A program made the translations under genes and the position numbers. Of a stretch of DNA of 64,000 nt, positions 1 through 11,122 are shown in pieces (the stretch's first letter is position 1; each line of letters opens with the position of its first letter). A model generated the notes under the pieces. That model worked only from the letters and a program-made list of their open reading frames with translations. It had not been told where the DNA came from and made no database searches. Origin of the DNA: Gliomastix tumulicola. Lineage: Eukaryota > Ascomycota > Sordariomycetes > Hypocreales > Bionectriaceae. The stretch is taken from the NCBI GenBank assembly GCA_001599755.1, contig BCHX01000005.1, positions 318,800 to 382,799 of the forward strand, given 5' to 3'.

Positions 1-841
1 CTTCCAAGCTTCTACTACTATTATGATGGGTTTTTCCAAAAGGGGTCATTTATTTTACGTTGGTTACTTATTTCATCAGACATTCGCTAGATTCAGTTAC
101 TTACTAGTTAGGGAACAACAAACAGCATTGGGTTATGACAGCATTCTGTGATTTGCTATCTTGTCTAAGGTACATTGTTCGTTTCGCATCTCGTAATGCG
201 CTGTAGTCCCAATACGCTCTTTCTAAAATGGTCAAGTTACCATCAGACGATAATAAAGAGGAGAGATCCCAATACGTCCTTTGGATAGTCAAGTTACTAT
301 CCCGACGGTAAAGAGAGGGAGATGTATGTATCCCTGCCAATTGTTCCATGTCGTTGAAGCCCGTTCGTAACAAAAACATGCGAAAAGCAAGCCATAAAAG
401 AATGTGAGTGAAGCATTGAAAAAGAAAAGAAAACAAGCCGATAGGACACACACACACACGAGAAGCATAAAAGAGTGTGGACAAGCCAAAAAAAGAGAGA
501 GAGAGGTATACAACAATAGGAGAAGTGGAACAGTGCCAAAGCATCCAGTCAGAAAAAGGAAGCCTGAAAGAGTGTTGTTGATAAAAGTCACCAAAAAGAC
601 AAACAAACAGAACGTAGGAAACCCACAGTAAGGACTGGTGTGAAAGTCATTGACAAGGGAAGGAAGGGTGCGCAAGATAGAGAGAAAATCATGGACGAGT
701 GTTGTCCGTCATCAATAGAAGTATGCAAGATAGGGAGAGAGAGAGAGAGACAAAAGAAACAAGGGGAAGGAGTGTGGTCGAATCACTAACAACAAGGGCG
801 CACAATGTAGGGAAAGAAAAAACAAACATGAGGAGGCGTGG
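1..841. other. Left-edge intergenic region
   Basis: No gene is supported here. Open frames on both strands are short, low-complexity and lack domains. The stretch holds a degenerate two-copy direct repeat (207-322) and GA/CT-rich and CA-rich simple sequence around 450-770. It is also the 3' flank of the F-box gene that ends at 842. Confidence 0.6.
207..322. repeat. Degenerate two-copy direct repeat, about 58 bp per unit
   Basis: Two adjacent units start with TCCCAATACG at 207 and 267. Both continue through a 'gtcaagttac' core and a purine-rich end (aaagag...gaga). They differ by substitutions and small indels. On the minus strand the repeat stays open and encodes two similar peptides (NLTIxRxYWD...), but no gene model supports translation. 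Confidence 0.6.
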
Positions 842-2695
842 TCAAATGTAGGGGGGGAGCATGGTGTACGAGAGCCCGTTGATGGGCTCTTCCAGTTCAT
901 GAGGGTCGGGAGCGGGAGCGGGGTGTTGACTGCCCAGCGCAAATTCGAGCTCCACGTTCCACAAGAGCCCGTCAATAGGCCCTCCTCCTACGTGAGGAGG
1001 GTTGGGTTGATGATGGTGCAGGTGTAGAAGGTTGTCCTCCACAGACGTGATGGGCATGACACTGCGAAGATGCGCCCTCATCTCCGGGGGGTACATGGCG
1101 AACGGATCCGGGTGACTCCCATCCTCCGGCTGCATGGAGTCGAGGTCTTGGGCGGCCCGGAGGGCGGCGAGCGAGATGGTTCTGTCCAGGTAGAACTCGA
1201 GGGCGGTCTTGACCACGGGGGTTTCGACGAGTGTGGCGGTCCTTGCCCCGAACTGGTTGGGNGGGGAGAGGGTGTATAGTCGAGACCACAGGTCGCCGCC
1301 GGGCACCTTGACGATGCCCTTCTCGTTGAGCTGCTTCCATCCGGCCTCGGCGTCGTCCGGGTCCGGGCTGTCGGAGGCCGTCGTCTCGGGCGCGGGCGCG
1401 GGCGCGGGGTCGGGGACGATGCGGTCCGCGGCCACGGAGTGCTCGAAGCGGACGCCGTCGCGGTCCTCCAGGCCGCCGTGGCGCATGACGTGCATGTTGA
1501 AGGACTCGCGGTTGTACTTGGTGCCCCAGTAGCGCGAGATGGCGGGCTGGTCCTTGCCGCGGCAGCCGTGGCAGAAGACGCCCCAGTCCACGGGGTTGGC
1601 GGAGACGGCCGGGTTGAGGGCGGGCGCGCTGATGACCATCATGAAGCGCATGTAGTAGACGCCGCGGTTGCGGGACGCGATGTCGTCCGGCGTCCTGCAC
1701 TGCCCGATGAGCAGCAGGCCGGGCGCGGCGGCCTGGACGTCGGGCAGGTGCCAGAGCCTCTCCCTCGACGCCACCTCCATGTTCGAGGGCCCGTACGTGC
1801 CCGGGAGGGAGAGCATGCTCGGCAGCATCGAGATGTCGTCCCGGCCCCTGGCACTGATGGCGCGGGCCATCTGCGCCGCCGTGACGGGCTGGAGGTTCTT
1901 GGCGCTGCGGAGGCAGGGCACGCAGACGCGGGTGCAGCTGGGGATGTGGAGGAGGCTGCCGAACCCGCTGCATTTCGAGCACTTGGCCTCCTGGAGGGTG
2001 TCGAAGACCCTGGTGAGGGACAGCTGGGCCTCGGTGCCGAGGATGGCGCGGAGGATGTCCGGGCACTCTCTGAACAGCCGCGCGTACTGAGGCACGGAGT
2101 CGACCAGCTGTCTCGCTCGCTTGTTGACACGGCGAAAGAGAGTGATTTCTTCAATGTCCAACATCGAGACCACACAGATGCGGATTTCGGGTGGGAAGCG
2201 CTCTAGGACTCCGAGATTCGCGGTGGGACGCGTCATGTTGTGGTGGCGGCCATTGTCGAGGGGCAAGGGACTGACCAGGTCTTGATCGTCGAGCGTGAAG
2301 ACCTGTGCGTCGGCCTGTGGGAATGTCCATTCCGCGTACTCCTCGTCCGTGGCAGGACCACGAAACAGGACGACTTGAGGCGCGGGTTGAGGAGGCGGGG
2401 CCTCATCAGCATCGGTCATGGTGACTTCGGGGATGTACTCAGTCTCGGGCTCAGGCGTGGACTCAGGCGTAGACTCATCAGCCATGAGCTCATGATGGAG
2501 CTCATCCCAGAGCTCAATCATGCGGTCAGTCTCAGACCCAAGCGAGTACTCAGTCATAAGCTGAGGCATGAACTCGGGCAAAGACGTGGGCAAAGGCGTA
2601 GGCAAAGGGATCCAAGCCACATATGTAGGCTCAACCCAAGGTTCAGGCCAGGGCTCGGGCTCAGGACTCTCCTGCTTGATCTCAGGACTGTCCAT
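842..2695 (-). CDS. F-box protein with Cys motif, 617 aa
   Basis: Intronless reading frame from an ATG at 2695. Residues 1-160 are acidic, Pro/Glu-rich and probably disordered. Residues 161-208 (LGVLERFPPEIRICVVSML... then FRRVNKRARQLVDS) form a typical fungal F-box, which would recruit Skp1 and an SCF ubiquitin ligase. A Cys cluster follows (C239-x2-C242, C254, C258-x2-C261), then a second FCHGC motif near residue 390. This F-box plus 'CxxC...CxRxCxxC' layout is common in large Pezizomycotina F-box families, where the C-terminal part presumably selects substrates. No LRR or WD40 repeats are visible, so the target is unknown. One undetermined base lies at 1262, in a C-rich run inside the frame; the reading frame is coherent on both sides of it. 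Confidence 0.85.
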   Translation of the reverse strand: MDSPEIKQESPEPEPWPEPWVEPTYVAWIPLPTPLPTSLPEFMPQLMTEYSLGSETDRMIELWDELHHELMADESTPESTPEPETEYIPEVTMTDADEAPPPQPAPQVVLFRGPATDEEYAEWTFPQADAQVFTLDDQDLVSPLPLDNGRHHNMTRPTANLGVLERFPPEIRICVVSMLDIEEITLFRRVNKRARQLVDSVPQYARLFRECPDILRAILGTEAQLSLTRVFDTLQEAKCSKCSGFGSLLHIPSCTRVCVPCLRSAKNLQPVTAAQMARAISARGRDDISMLPSMLSLPGTYGPSNMEVASRERLWHLPDVQAAAPGLLLIGQCRTPDDIASRNRGVYYMRFMMVISAPALNPAVSANPVDWGVFCHGCRGKDQPAISRYWGTKYNRESFNMHVMRHGGLEDRDGVRFEHSVAADRIVPDPAPAPAPETTASDSPDPDDAEAGWKQLNEKGIVKVPGGDLWSRLYTLSXPNQFGARTATLVETPVVKTALEFYLDRTISLAALRAAQDLDSMQPEDGSHPDPFAMYPPEMRAHLRSVMPITSVEDNLLHLHHHQPNPPHVGGGPIDGLLWNVELEFALGSQHPAPAPDPHELEEPINGLSYTMLPPYI

Positions 2696-4424
2696 GGCGA
2701 TTTGGATGGATGTATAAAACGAGTCAATGGGCTTTCAAGAGAGAAGAAGTACTAAAGTATTTGGATAGATAAAACAAGTCAATGGGTTGTCAGGACAAAA
2801 GAAAGTTGGGTAGCTTAGAAGTGTATCACTGAGGAAGGGTAACAAAAGATGAAAGAAGAATTGAGGATGAGGATGAAGAGGAGGATGAGGATGAAAAGAT
2901 GAGAATGATGGCGAGATGGAGGGCGAAGAAATAGTACTGCGAGAAGAGAGTGTGGGAGGGCAGTACTAGAGCAAGAGGGGAGGGGAGCGGACCAGAGAAA
3001 CAGAGAAACAGAGAGGTGGGAGGCTCGCTGACCCTGAAAAACAGCATCTGAGCCCCCCCCGGCCTCAGCCAAAGGAGGGGATTTCCCAGAAACGCGGGAC
3101 GAGGTGTGTGCTGAGCCATCGTCCTCCACTCGGTGAGCTGGGGATCCCCTCCTCCTTGCCACTAGACACTCACCAAAACGCAGAGTCAACTCGGAGTTCC
3201 AAGGATCACGCTGAGACCTGCATGCATTGGTGCATTTGGGTGCCGCTCGTCCATCCACTCACAGCGGCGAGTGACATGCGCGTGCGCCCGCCTAGGTTGT
3301 TCTGAGTGCCTCGTATGTCTCGCGGGTTCCATCGAGACGCATCGAGAGGCGTACAGTACGGGCGCACTGTGTACTCTCGAGCACGCTATTCAGCATCCTG
3401 CATGACCGCCAGGGTGATGAGAAAGAGGAGACGGCAGGTGATTGGATGCAACGTCGGGCGATGAGGGCATCACACATGAAAGTGTACTTCGTCTCCCTGC
3501 ATAGTCCGGCGTTGCTTCTGCGAGAGACGAGTTGGAGGTGGGCCCGTGGCTGATTATCAGGTGGAGCCACCTCCAGCCGCAGAAACAAGCAACGAAAAGA
3601 CTCGGGGATGGAGGGGGGCCTCTCATCGAGATCGAGATTCGAGAGCGAATGTGCAGAATTATGCAAATGCACAACGCCGACGGTTCTGAACCGTTGACGG
3701 CCGCGGTTATCGTAACGGAGGGCGCTCCGGGCCGGATTGGTGCTCCGTAACAGATGGAATTGGGGACGAGCTGCGCGACGCGTGATTGGTTCCCGGCGGA
3801 TCAGTTAATAGTTGGCTTCATTCTTCCCCAGGCTCTAAAAAAAGGACGGGCTCCTCTGTAAACGGGGGGCCTGGCCTGTCTGCCCTTGTCAAAATCAAGG
3901 AGGAAAAAAAAAAAGGGAGAGATGGAGAGGAAATTGCTGGGAGCCCTTGCGATGCGGAACAGTGCTAAGAGATGGTGAAGACTTCGAAATTCTGCATCCC
4001 AGCAATTCCTCGGGCATGATCAATATTGCATCCAATTGACTAACTCCCGTCCTGCGTATCGCCATCATTCATCATTCTGGCTGTGGCATTCATTTCATTC
4101 TGAGGCAACAGGTCGAACCTTGCTGGGCGGCTCCTTCCTCCCCTGTATTACCCCTTAGCTTTTGCTTAGCTCGCCGGGACCACCTGCAGACACGTCACGC
4201 TGCTGACCCAGAAGACGAAGAATCCTTGCATCAGCATCAAGATTCAGCACCAAGAAGACGCAGAAGAAAAAAAAAGGGAGGGCATCACCAGACGGCATTC
4301 ATTCTCCCACCGGCTGCCCACGCGACATCCTTAGCGACCGTTTGTTGATTTTCTTCGCGGCTCCCACCCTGCTGTGTCTCACGAACCAGCACAGTACTAA
4401 TCAATCGACCCCCGATCGGCGACA
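2696..4424. other. Intergenic region between divergent genes
   Basis: No gene is supported. This is the shared upstream region of the F-box gene (-) and the Gdt1 gene (+), so it probably holds both promoters. It carries GA-rich tracts (2850-2970, 3895-3925) and a C/T-rich leader shortly before 4425. Open frames here are short and have no recognisable domain. Confidence 0.6.
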
Positions 4425-6154
4425 ATGAAATTCAGGACACAGCACTCCCCTTTAATCCTGCTACTGCTGCCATCGCTGGCCGCCGCCGCCACCGCCGACG
4501 TCGACGTCCCCTCCGATCGCAAGGCCTCCCTCTACCGCCGCGAGGCCGTCGAAGTCGAGCCCGATGCGCTGACCGTCAACGCCGGCGCGCGACGCGAAGT
4601 CCCCACGAAAGATGCGCCCGTCGACGGCAAGGATGGCAAGCCTCACCTGGGCCCGTTCGTCGAGACGGACATCGGCACCGGCGGTGACCTCTCCGACCTC
4701 ACTCTCAAGGGCAAGCCGTCCGACTGGGAGACTGTCGACGGCAAGAAGATACCCGAGTCAAACGACGGTGTCATGTTTGACAAGAACCGCGAGCGCCCCC
4801 TGGAAGGTACCACAGGCACCGAGGGCGGCGTGACAGAGAAGGACAACATCAAGAAGGCGCAGGAGGGCAAGGCCGGTGGCAGACTGCAGACGCAGCCCGA
4901 GCCTCCCAAGGAGCAGCCGCCGCTGCCGCACAGCGAGGAGGAGAAGATCAAGAGCGCGACCGGCACCGATCCCAAGGCGGCGTCCGAGGAAGCGGATGAC
5001 ACGTCATACACTGGCCTAGATGTAAGCGCGCGCTCCCTCGCAGACAACAAGATCTATGGGGTAGATGGCTGACCTTACTTGCTTGACTTGCAGAAACCCG
5101 ACGACCTCCCTGAGACACCACAGCACAACGGCCTGCCTATCCCCGACGCTGCCAACAAAGACCATCTCGACCTGTCTGCCGGGTCGGACAAGCTATCGCA
5201 CGACATGATCGAAGACGAGGAAGACGAGGGCATCATCCAGCCCTTCCACTCCTTTATACTCTCGTTGACGATGATTCTGTTCTCCGAAGTGGGCGATAAG
5301 ACGTTCCTCGTGGCGGCGCTGATGGCCATGAAACACGACCGGATGGTTGTCTTCTCTGCGGCTTTTGGAGCCCTGCTGGTCATGACACTTCTGTCGGCGT
5401 TGCTGGGACATACTGTACCTGCGCTGATTCCCAAGCGAATCACAAGCTTTGCAGCAGCAGCCTTGTTCTTCGTCTTTGGTGCCAAGCTGCTCCGTGAGGG
5501 TCTCCAGATGGACCCCCATGAGGGCGTCGGCGCCGAGATGAGCGAGGTAGAGCAGGAGCTTGCCCTGAAGGAGAAGGAAATGGGACACAACAGGGCGGAT
5601 CCTTACACTCTCGAGATGGGCCTGGACGGACGCAGATCGAGGTCCAAGGGCCGGTTCCCCTCGCCCCCTCGTTCGCCTTCCCAGTCTCCTGTGCGAGGAA
5701 CGCCTGGGTCGAACGCATTGAGCGGATTCTTCCATGGGCTCGGAAACCTTGTGTCCCTCCTTCTGAGCCCCGCGTGGGTGCAGACGTTTGTCATGACCTT
5801 CCTGGGCGAATGGGGAGACCGCAGCCAGATTGCCACCATTGCCATGGCCGCGGGCCAGGACTACTGGTGGGTGACTCTGGGAGCGATGGTTGGTCATGCC
5901 ATCTGCACTGGCGCTGCCGTGATTGGAGGCAGAGCCATTGCAGGCCGTGTCAGCCTGAAAGTTGGTAAGTGGCTGCTCTTCTGTCCCCCTCCCCCTCCCC
6001 CTCCCCCCTGTTTACAAACAATATCCCACCCAGCACCGATGGTCGGACGCAGTACTCGTTACTAATGAGCATTCCAACTGTAGTGACTGTCGGAGGTGCC
6101 GTTGCATTCATCGTTTTTGGCTTCATCTACTTTTTCGAGGCCGTGTATGGTTGA
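4425..6154 (+). CDS. GDT1: Gdt1-like Golgi Ca2+/Mn2+ transporter (UPF0016), 512 aa
   Basis: Exons 4425-5021, 5094-5964 and 6084-6154. Introns of 72 and 119 bp have GTAAGC/GTAAGT donors and CAG/TAG acceptors, and the joins are in frame. An N-terminal signal peptide (MKFRTQHSPLILLLLPSLAA) is followed by about 220 hydrophilic residues, then two homologous hydrophobic clusters. Each carries the family signature: E264-V-G-D-K-T269 and E438-W-G-D-R-S443. The acidic residues of these motifs are the family's cation-binding residues. In yeast, Gdt1 (human TMEM165) sits in the Golgi and exchanges Ca2+/Mn2+ for protons, supporting glycosylation and Ca2+ homeostasis. The last exon supplies the final hydrophobic helix, ending FFEAVYG. 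The long, low-complexity N-terminal region exceeds the 280-residue yeast protein, and a Pro/Ser/Arg-rich loop (about 380-405) separates the two halves. Confidence 0.93.
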
Positions 6155-7897
6155 GAGACGAGGGGGGGTAGCCCGAGCAAGATTCTACCAAACAAACCAA
6201 CAGCAGGAGGAGCCTACCAGGGATGAATCACGCTCGGGAAACGTCGGCGTATGCCTGCTGCAAGGTGACTCGTCCTGCATCGAGTTCGACCGAACCGGCC
6301 GGACAGTCCAAGCTCAGTGGGCTTCGCTTCTCGAGACGCGCTATTCTTTACAGCTCAGTGTACCTGGCTAGCGTGTGGCACTTTTGCTTTTCATTCAGTA
6401 CTACTGTACATCTACGACGGGATTAGGTGCTTTCATTCACATGGGTTTTATCCAGGGGACGCGCCAATCGGCATACAGATGGTCGAGGAGACGACCTTGA
6501 AGCGTTGCTGCCTACACCGGATACGGCGCACAGGGGCGTTGGCTAATAAGGGGGTCTCAACGGCGGGACAGGGCGGACAGCGTACACATACACCAAGAGC
6601 ATTATTTAATCACGGAGCGTCAAGGGACAAGCAATCAATAGCGAACCAAGGTGTCTGGATATCAACTCCTGAAGCTTCATTTACATGTGAGACGCACTTG
6701 GGCAGCGTGCTTTGCGAGCTAATGTACGGCAGACGACGACGCTACTGAGAAACGGTGCACGCTCTATCACCGGAGAGACCGAGCAGCTGATTGTGGCTTG
6801 CCCTGGCGTCTGAGTACCTGGGGAAGATGGAACTGGAAGCCCTATGGCTCCGGTACTTTGCGCGTCACGCGCGGTTTGAGTTTGGCACACGCACACACGG
6901 ACCATCAAGCTCACGCCCTGCCATCTTCCGACCTAACCGGCCGGCCGGTGCTATCCTCACCTCACCTCACCCCTTCCCAGGCCGAATATCTATCTCTCTG
7001 CCTGGCAGTTATCCCTCGAACCGGTTTCTTTTTACGTCTTGTCTTCCCCGGACAGCGTCACATCACAGGTGGGCTCCCAGCCCACGCAAAATGAGCAAAG
7101 GACGAGCGCTTGTCTTAGTGTCGTTTCTCAATCATATGCCGATGACAGTCCCGACATTCAGGTACAACACGGGGGCGCCCTTCGGTCACTTTCCTAGCCT
7201 GCCCCTCTTTTTTTTTCCTCTCTCTCTCTCTTCTTCTGCTGAACCTTGTGACGGGGTGACAGAGCGAGCGCGCGCGCGCGCGTGCGCGGGGTCGCCAGAA
7301 CTCGAAAAGTGTCTCTCTGGGAGGAGGCAAGCCACGGGGGCGTTAAGGTTCCCGGCATTTTTTCTTTCCCTTCCTTTTTCTTTCTCGTGTTCTCGGAGAA
7401 TTTCATTCAAATCCCCCCAGGAGCTGGGGCGGTGTGTGCTTTCTACGCTAGGCATGCTCACTCACAACTGAGGCCTGTGCGCGATGGACGCCCAGCACGA
7501 AGCACTTCCAACAGACCGGTGTGGTGTGGATGGGTGGAGAAGAAGAAGAAGAAGAGCAACATGAAAAGGTAAAGGAGAACTTGCTACTGCGGTACGCAGG
7601 TACATGCTCGTCGTGGGACAGGGCGCTTCGCTGCAGTCATAGTGGTCTGATTTCCAGAGGTCCGGCTAGGCAGCATGATCGACCGTGCGTTGCAGGCTGC
7701 AGTCGCACAAGGGCGTGTCTCCTCCCCCCCTTCTTAGGCCCTGGGCACGAAAACCTACCCGAGTATCACAAGAAATCGCACGCATCGGAGCAAGCAAAGA
7801 GAGCTGACTGAGAGGTCCACTCACTGTGCCTGTCAGATCGGGATCTACGAGTTAGCGTCGTGGAATTGTCCCCCCCTGCCAGTTCGGCCCCAGGAAG

Positions 7898-7901
<4 letters not shown>

Positions 7902-7932
<31 letters not shown>
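7902..7932. repeat. (CT)n microsatellite
   Basis: About 15 uninterrupted CT dinucleotides inside the gene-poor interval between the Gdt1 gene and the gene at 9900. Confidence 0.95.
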
Positions 7933-7934
<2 letters not shown>

Positions 7935-9708
7935 GAGACCTGCTACCTATTTCCAAACGTCGGAATTCTGAACGCAAGAGGGATAAACTAAGAGAGCTGA
8001 GGGAGAGCTAGGCAGCCATCACTGGGCGTGAGGGAGCTAGTGCGTGTGGCGAGACCAGCTAGCCGGAGCTTTTACGACGGTTTGACACTTGACCCCCTTC
8101 TCCGCGGGAAACAACACCTGAGATGAGGGATATGAGGGGTAAGGTTAGAAAGCATAGTTCACAGGGTGGAGGGATGGCGGCGGGGGTGATGGTCAGGGCT
8201 GAGGGAGTGACTGCCGGGGCGTGTACATGTGCGAGCTACCAGCTCTGCGTGATATTTGGTCCTCGTTATCATACGGTATCTCTGCACGCTCTGAATCAAG
8301 GTCTCGTGCATTTCCTGCATGCCCTCAATGGCATGTTATCTTGGCCTTTGGACGGGCTGACCGAAACTATCCTGTGTTGGGTGGCCAGAGTAGCCGCGTG
8401 GCGAGGATGCTGTACCTGGAGAGCGTCTTGTCGCTTGTACCTAGCCTGTCGGTACGGCTCAGCGTTTACTGTCTCTAGTAAGAGCCTCAACGCGCCCGTT
8501 TCTGAGCCGTTGATCGTGTGGCGGGCAAGAACCGTTCTCAACACCCGCCCCAGCCATCCGTAATCCCAAGCCACTCACGAACACTCACAACATCTCAGGC
8601 AGTGACAGACAACATGCCATCTAACGGCATGGAAACACCCGCCAAACATTCAGAGCAAAGCCACATGTCAGCTTTTCTCGACCATGTGGTAACGTTATGA
8701 ACAGGGAGGGCATCATGTGAAAGACTCGCCGTAGAAGCCCCCTTTAACTTCGAGGAATCGCCCCCCCTCCTCCAAACCCGGAAGAGAATGGGAGAAGGGC
8801 TCACTACTGTCTTGCCTGCTGCGCTCCAACGTCATCTTCGTCTAAACCTGCCTGAACCAGCCACGCAGGCGTCTTAGTTTTGGCGTGGTCTCCCGGTCTC
8901 GTTATCATCCCCCCCCTGCTCGCTCGCGCTGTATGTATGTATGTAACCAGTCCACTGCCAGCCATAAGGTTTGTGAATAGAAGGCCCTCCGGACGCTTGA
9001 GAGCTCTCTTTTTTAGTGCCGTGTCCGTGCTTTTGGGGGAGGGAAACTCTACCCTTGGTCATCTACCGCGCAAGTCATCGGATCGACCGTCGACCACTCA
9101 GAGGCGCCCATCAAGGGTCCTCGAGCTGCCAGGGCTGGTTCTCGAACACGCGTCTGTTGGCTCTAGCACGTTTCTAGGGGCGCCACTCTTGCTGCGAGGC
9201 CTGAGTTTGCTCTTAGTCATGCATTCTTTCTAACATGTGTGTATGCAAGTATACCCCCCTTCTTGCGAATCCGAGCGTACGAGCCGCACGACTGCTCCTA
9301 GGAATCCCTGGAGCAAGCCGAGAGTGTCCCCCCTTTTCTTCTGGAGGCTGTCTCACGGTGGGTCCTGCAGGCCTTCAGATTGTTTCGTGATGGCTGCAGC
9401 TTTAGCTTGGGGTGTAAAGAGGAGAGGGGTTATTCGGAAGCTTGGACGTGGGAGCTGTCAACCAAGATGATGGGTCTAGATGGGGCAGTTCTGTCGAGGT
9501 GGACATTGCTTTGCTATATTGCTGCCTGAACATTTGAGCAAGACAGCAGGCAAGCGACCGATCTGCCAGCTTGTCTCCTGCCGCCCGCCTCCTTTACCAT
9601 TGCTGGACGTCCGGTAGATGAGTCCCATGAAGCTCCGTGCCCCCTCGCCGATATATCGGCCGGCACTCTTCCTACCACTATATTCACACACACAGGCAAA
9701 CGTTTGGG

Positions 9709-9716
9709 TATAAATA
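9709..9716 (+). promoter_or_regulatory. TATA box of the gene at 9900
   Basis: TATAAATA lies 184 bp before the ATG and is followed by a pyrimidine-rich stretch (9717-9800) of the sort found around fungal transcription starts. A consensus TATA box suggests a regulated rather than constitutive promoter; that is inference. Confidence 0.55.
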
Positions 9717-9899
9717 CTCGCCCGTCTCCCTCCCTGAGAGACCCTCTTTCTTCCTCTCCCCCAGTCCCATATCCAGACACTTTGATCTTCCTCTTCTCAG
9801 TCTAGCCAGCTCGACACTACACTTGCTCTTCAACCAGCTCCAACCTTCGGTCCAGCTTCCTCGCGCGCCCAGCCACATCCAACTAGCCCAACGCTCATC

Positions 9900-10626
9900 A
9901 TGAAGCTCACCATGTACTGCAACGGCAACGACGAGCCCGAGTGTACCTGCGAGGGCGGCTCTGCCTCTAGCATCAAGCACGACCACCCCATGGTCGACGA
10001 CATCGACCCGTAAGTCTCTGCTCTCTAGGCGTTCCTTCGTCCCTTTGCCTGCCACATATCAGCCCGGGCAAACCGTTCCGCGAGACAAGCCTTGCTGACT
10101 CTTCGTTTCTCTCTTTCCCCCCAGAGATCTCGCCTACGCAACCATCGCCCCCAACGTCCTCGTCCTCGAGACCACAGAGGGCGAACAAGACATGGGCGTC
10201 CACATCAACGGCGTCGAGGTCTCCGCCCCGCAGATCCAAACCAGCATGCCCTCCCACGCATCGGCCAGCCTGTCTCAGCAACAGCAACAGCAGCAGCAGC
10301 AGCGAGATGAGGCGGCCGTCGACAACATGCTCGTCGCCATGTTCCCCAACCCGCCTCCCCAGTCCCTCACCGCCACGAGCCTGATGAGCGTGGACGACGT
10401 GGGACACCACAACAGCGAGTACGTCCTCTCGAGTGGCCAGGTCACCACCGGCCATCAACAACATCAACAACAGCAGCAGCAACAGAGTGCCCGCGAGCCA
10501 CGCAGCCAGGCTGCGACCCCGGATCACGGCGAAGGCCCCCCCGGCTCTGGGGTCCAGGGCGTCCGTCGAACGATGCGTGTCAAGCTGGACCTCAAGGTCA
10601 CCACGAGCACCAAGAGAATCGAGTAG
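9900..10626 (+). CDS. Small Cys-containing, poly-Gln protein, 203 aa, unknown
   Basis: Exons 9900-10009 and 10125-10626. The 115-bp intron has a GTAAGT donor, a GCTGAC branch-like site and a CCCCCCAG acceptor; joining restores one frame (…DDIDP|DLAYATIAPN…). The first 20 residues hold three Cys (MYCNGNDEPECTCEGG), so metal or thiol chemistry is possible but unproven. Two poly-Gln tracts follow (about residues 82-92 and 145-155), and the C-terminal 30 residues are basic (VRRTMRVKLDLKV). There is no signal peptide or membrane segment. The splice pattern, TATA box and pyrimidine-rich leader support a real gene. The family is not recognised. Poly-Gln plus a basic tail would suit a nuclear regulator, but no DNA-binding domain is visible. 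Confidence 0.7.
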
Positions 10627-11122
10627 GGGCCTGTCTTCTTTCGAACTATCACTATCAGCTCGGCGTGGAACAAACACTCTGCTGCTATGTAGCATCTTGC
10701 AAAAGGCAGACAGGGCGCCTCGATCGAGAACGAATTCGCATTCCAGTCTGTCTAACATCTGTAGAATGGTATTCTATGTCTAACTTGAACCTTTCTCTCT
10801 GTCTCTGTGCCTAAACACTCCGGGTGGTGCGTCCATTAAGTCCATCGATAGTACAATAGCTGTTGAAAATCATCGTAATGGCGGCGTGCGTCTTCGTGTT
10901 TGTAATTATTTGGCGATCGTAACGCTCATACTGCTCGTGAAAAAGGATAAAGGGAAGAAAAAAATGATCCCGTCGCCAGGTCCGCTCAGTGGTTGAGTAA
11001 ATGACTGCTCCTTCCTTGGTTGTAGCGGGTCCGTCTCCTCAGTGGATCGACGTAGGGGGCACCAGCGGGGGAGAGATACCATGGGGTGGGGTGGGGGGAG
11101 GCGATCGGTTCCGGGAGGTTGC
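10627..11122. other. Intergenic region between convergent genes
   Basis: About 0.5 kb shared by the 3' ends of the gene at 9900-10626 (+) and the TRP-like gene (-). No coding potential is seen; it probably contains both polyadenylation regions. Confidence 0.6.

Larger units (their letters stand above)
6155..9899. other. 3.7-kb region with no convincing gene
   Basis: Many overlapping short frames on both strands, none with a domain, a plausible splice model or a consistent protein composition. It holds homopolymer and C/T-rich stretches (about 7205-7235), a GC dinucleotide tract (about 7265-7285), a (CT)n run at 7902-7932, and the promoter of the gene at 9900. A non-coding transcript or a large regulatory region is possible but not shown. 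Confidence 0.5.

Noticed and set aside
1439..2206. 255-codon plus-strand frame across the F-box gene
   Set aside because: Antisense shadow; Val/Gly/Ala/Arg-rich with no domain.
6791..7471. 226-codon plus-strand frame in the gene-poor interval
   Set aside because: Overlapped by several equally long frames on both strands. It runs through C/T and GC simple sequence and has no recognisable domain.
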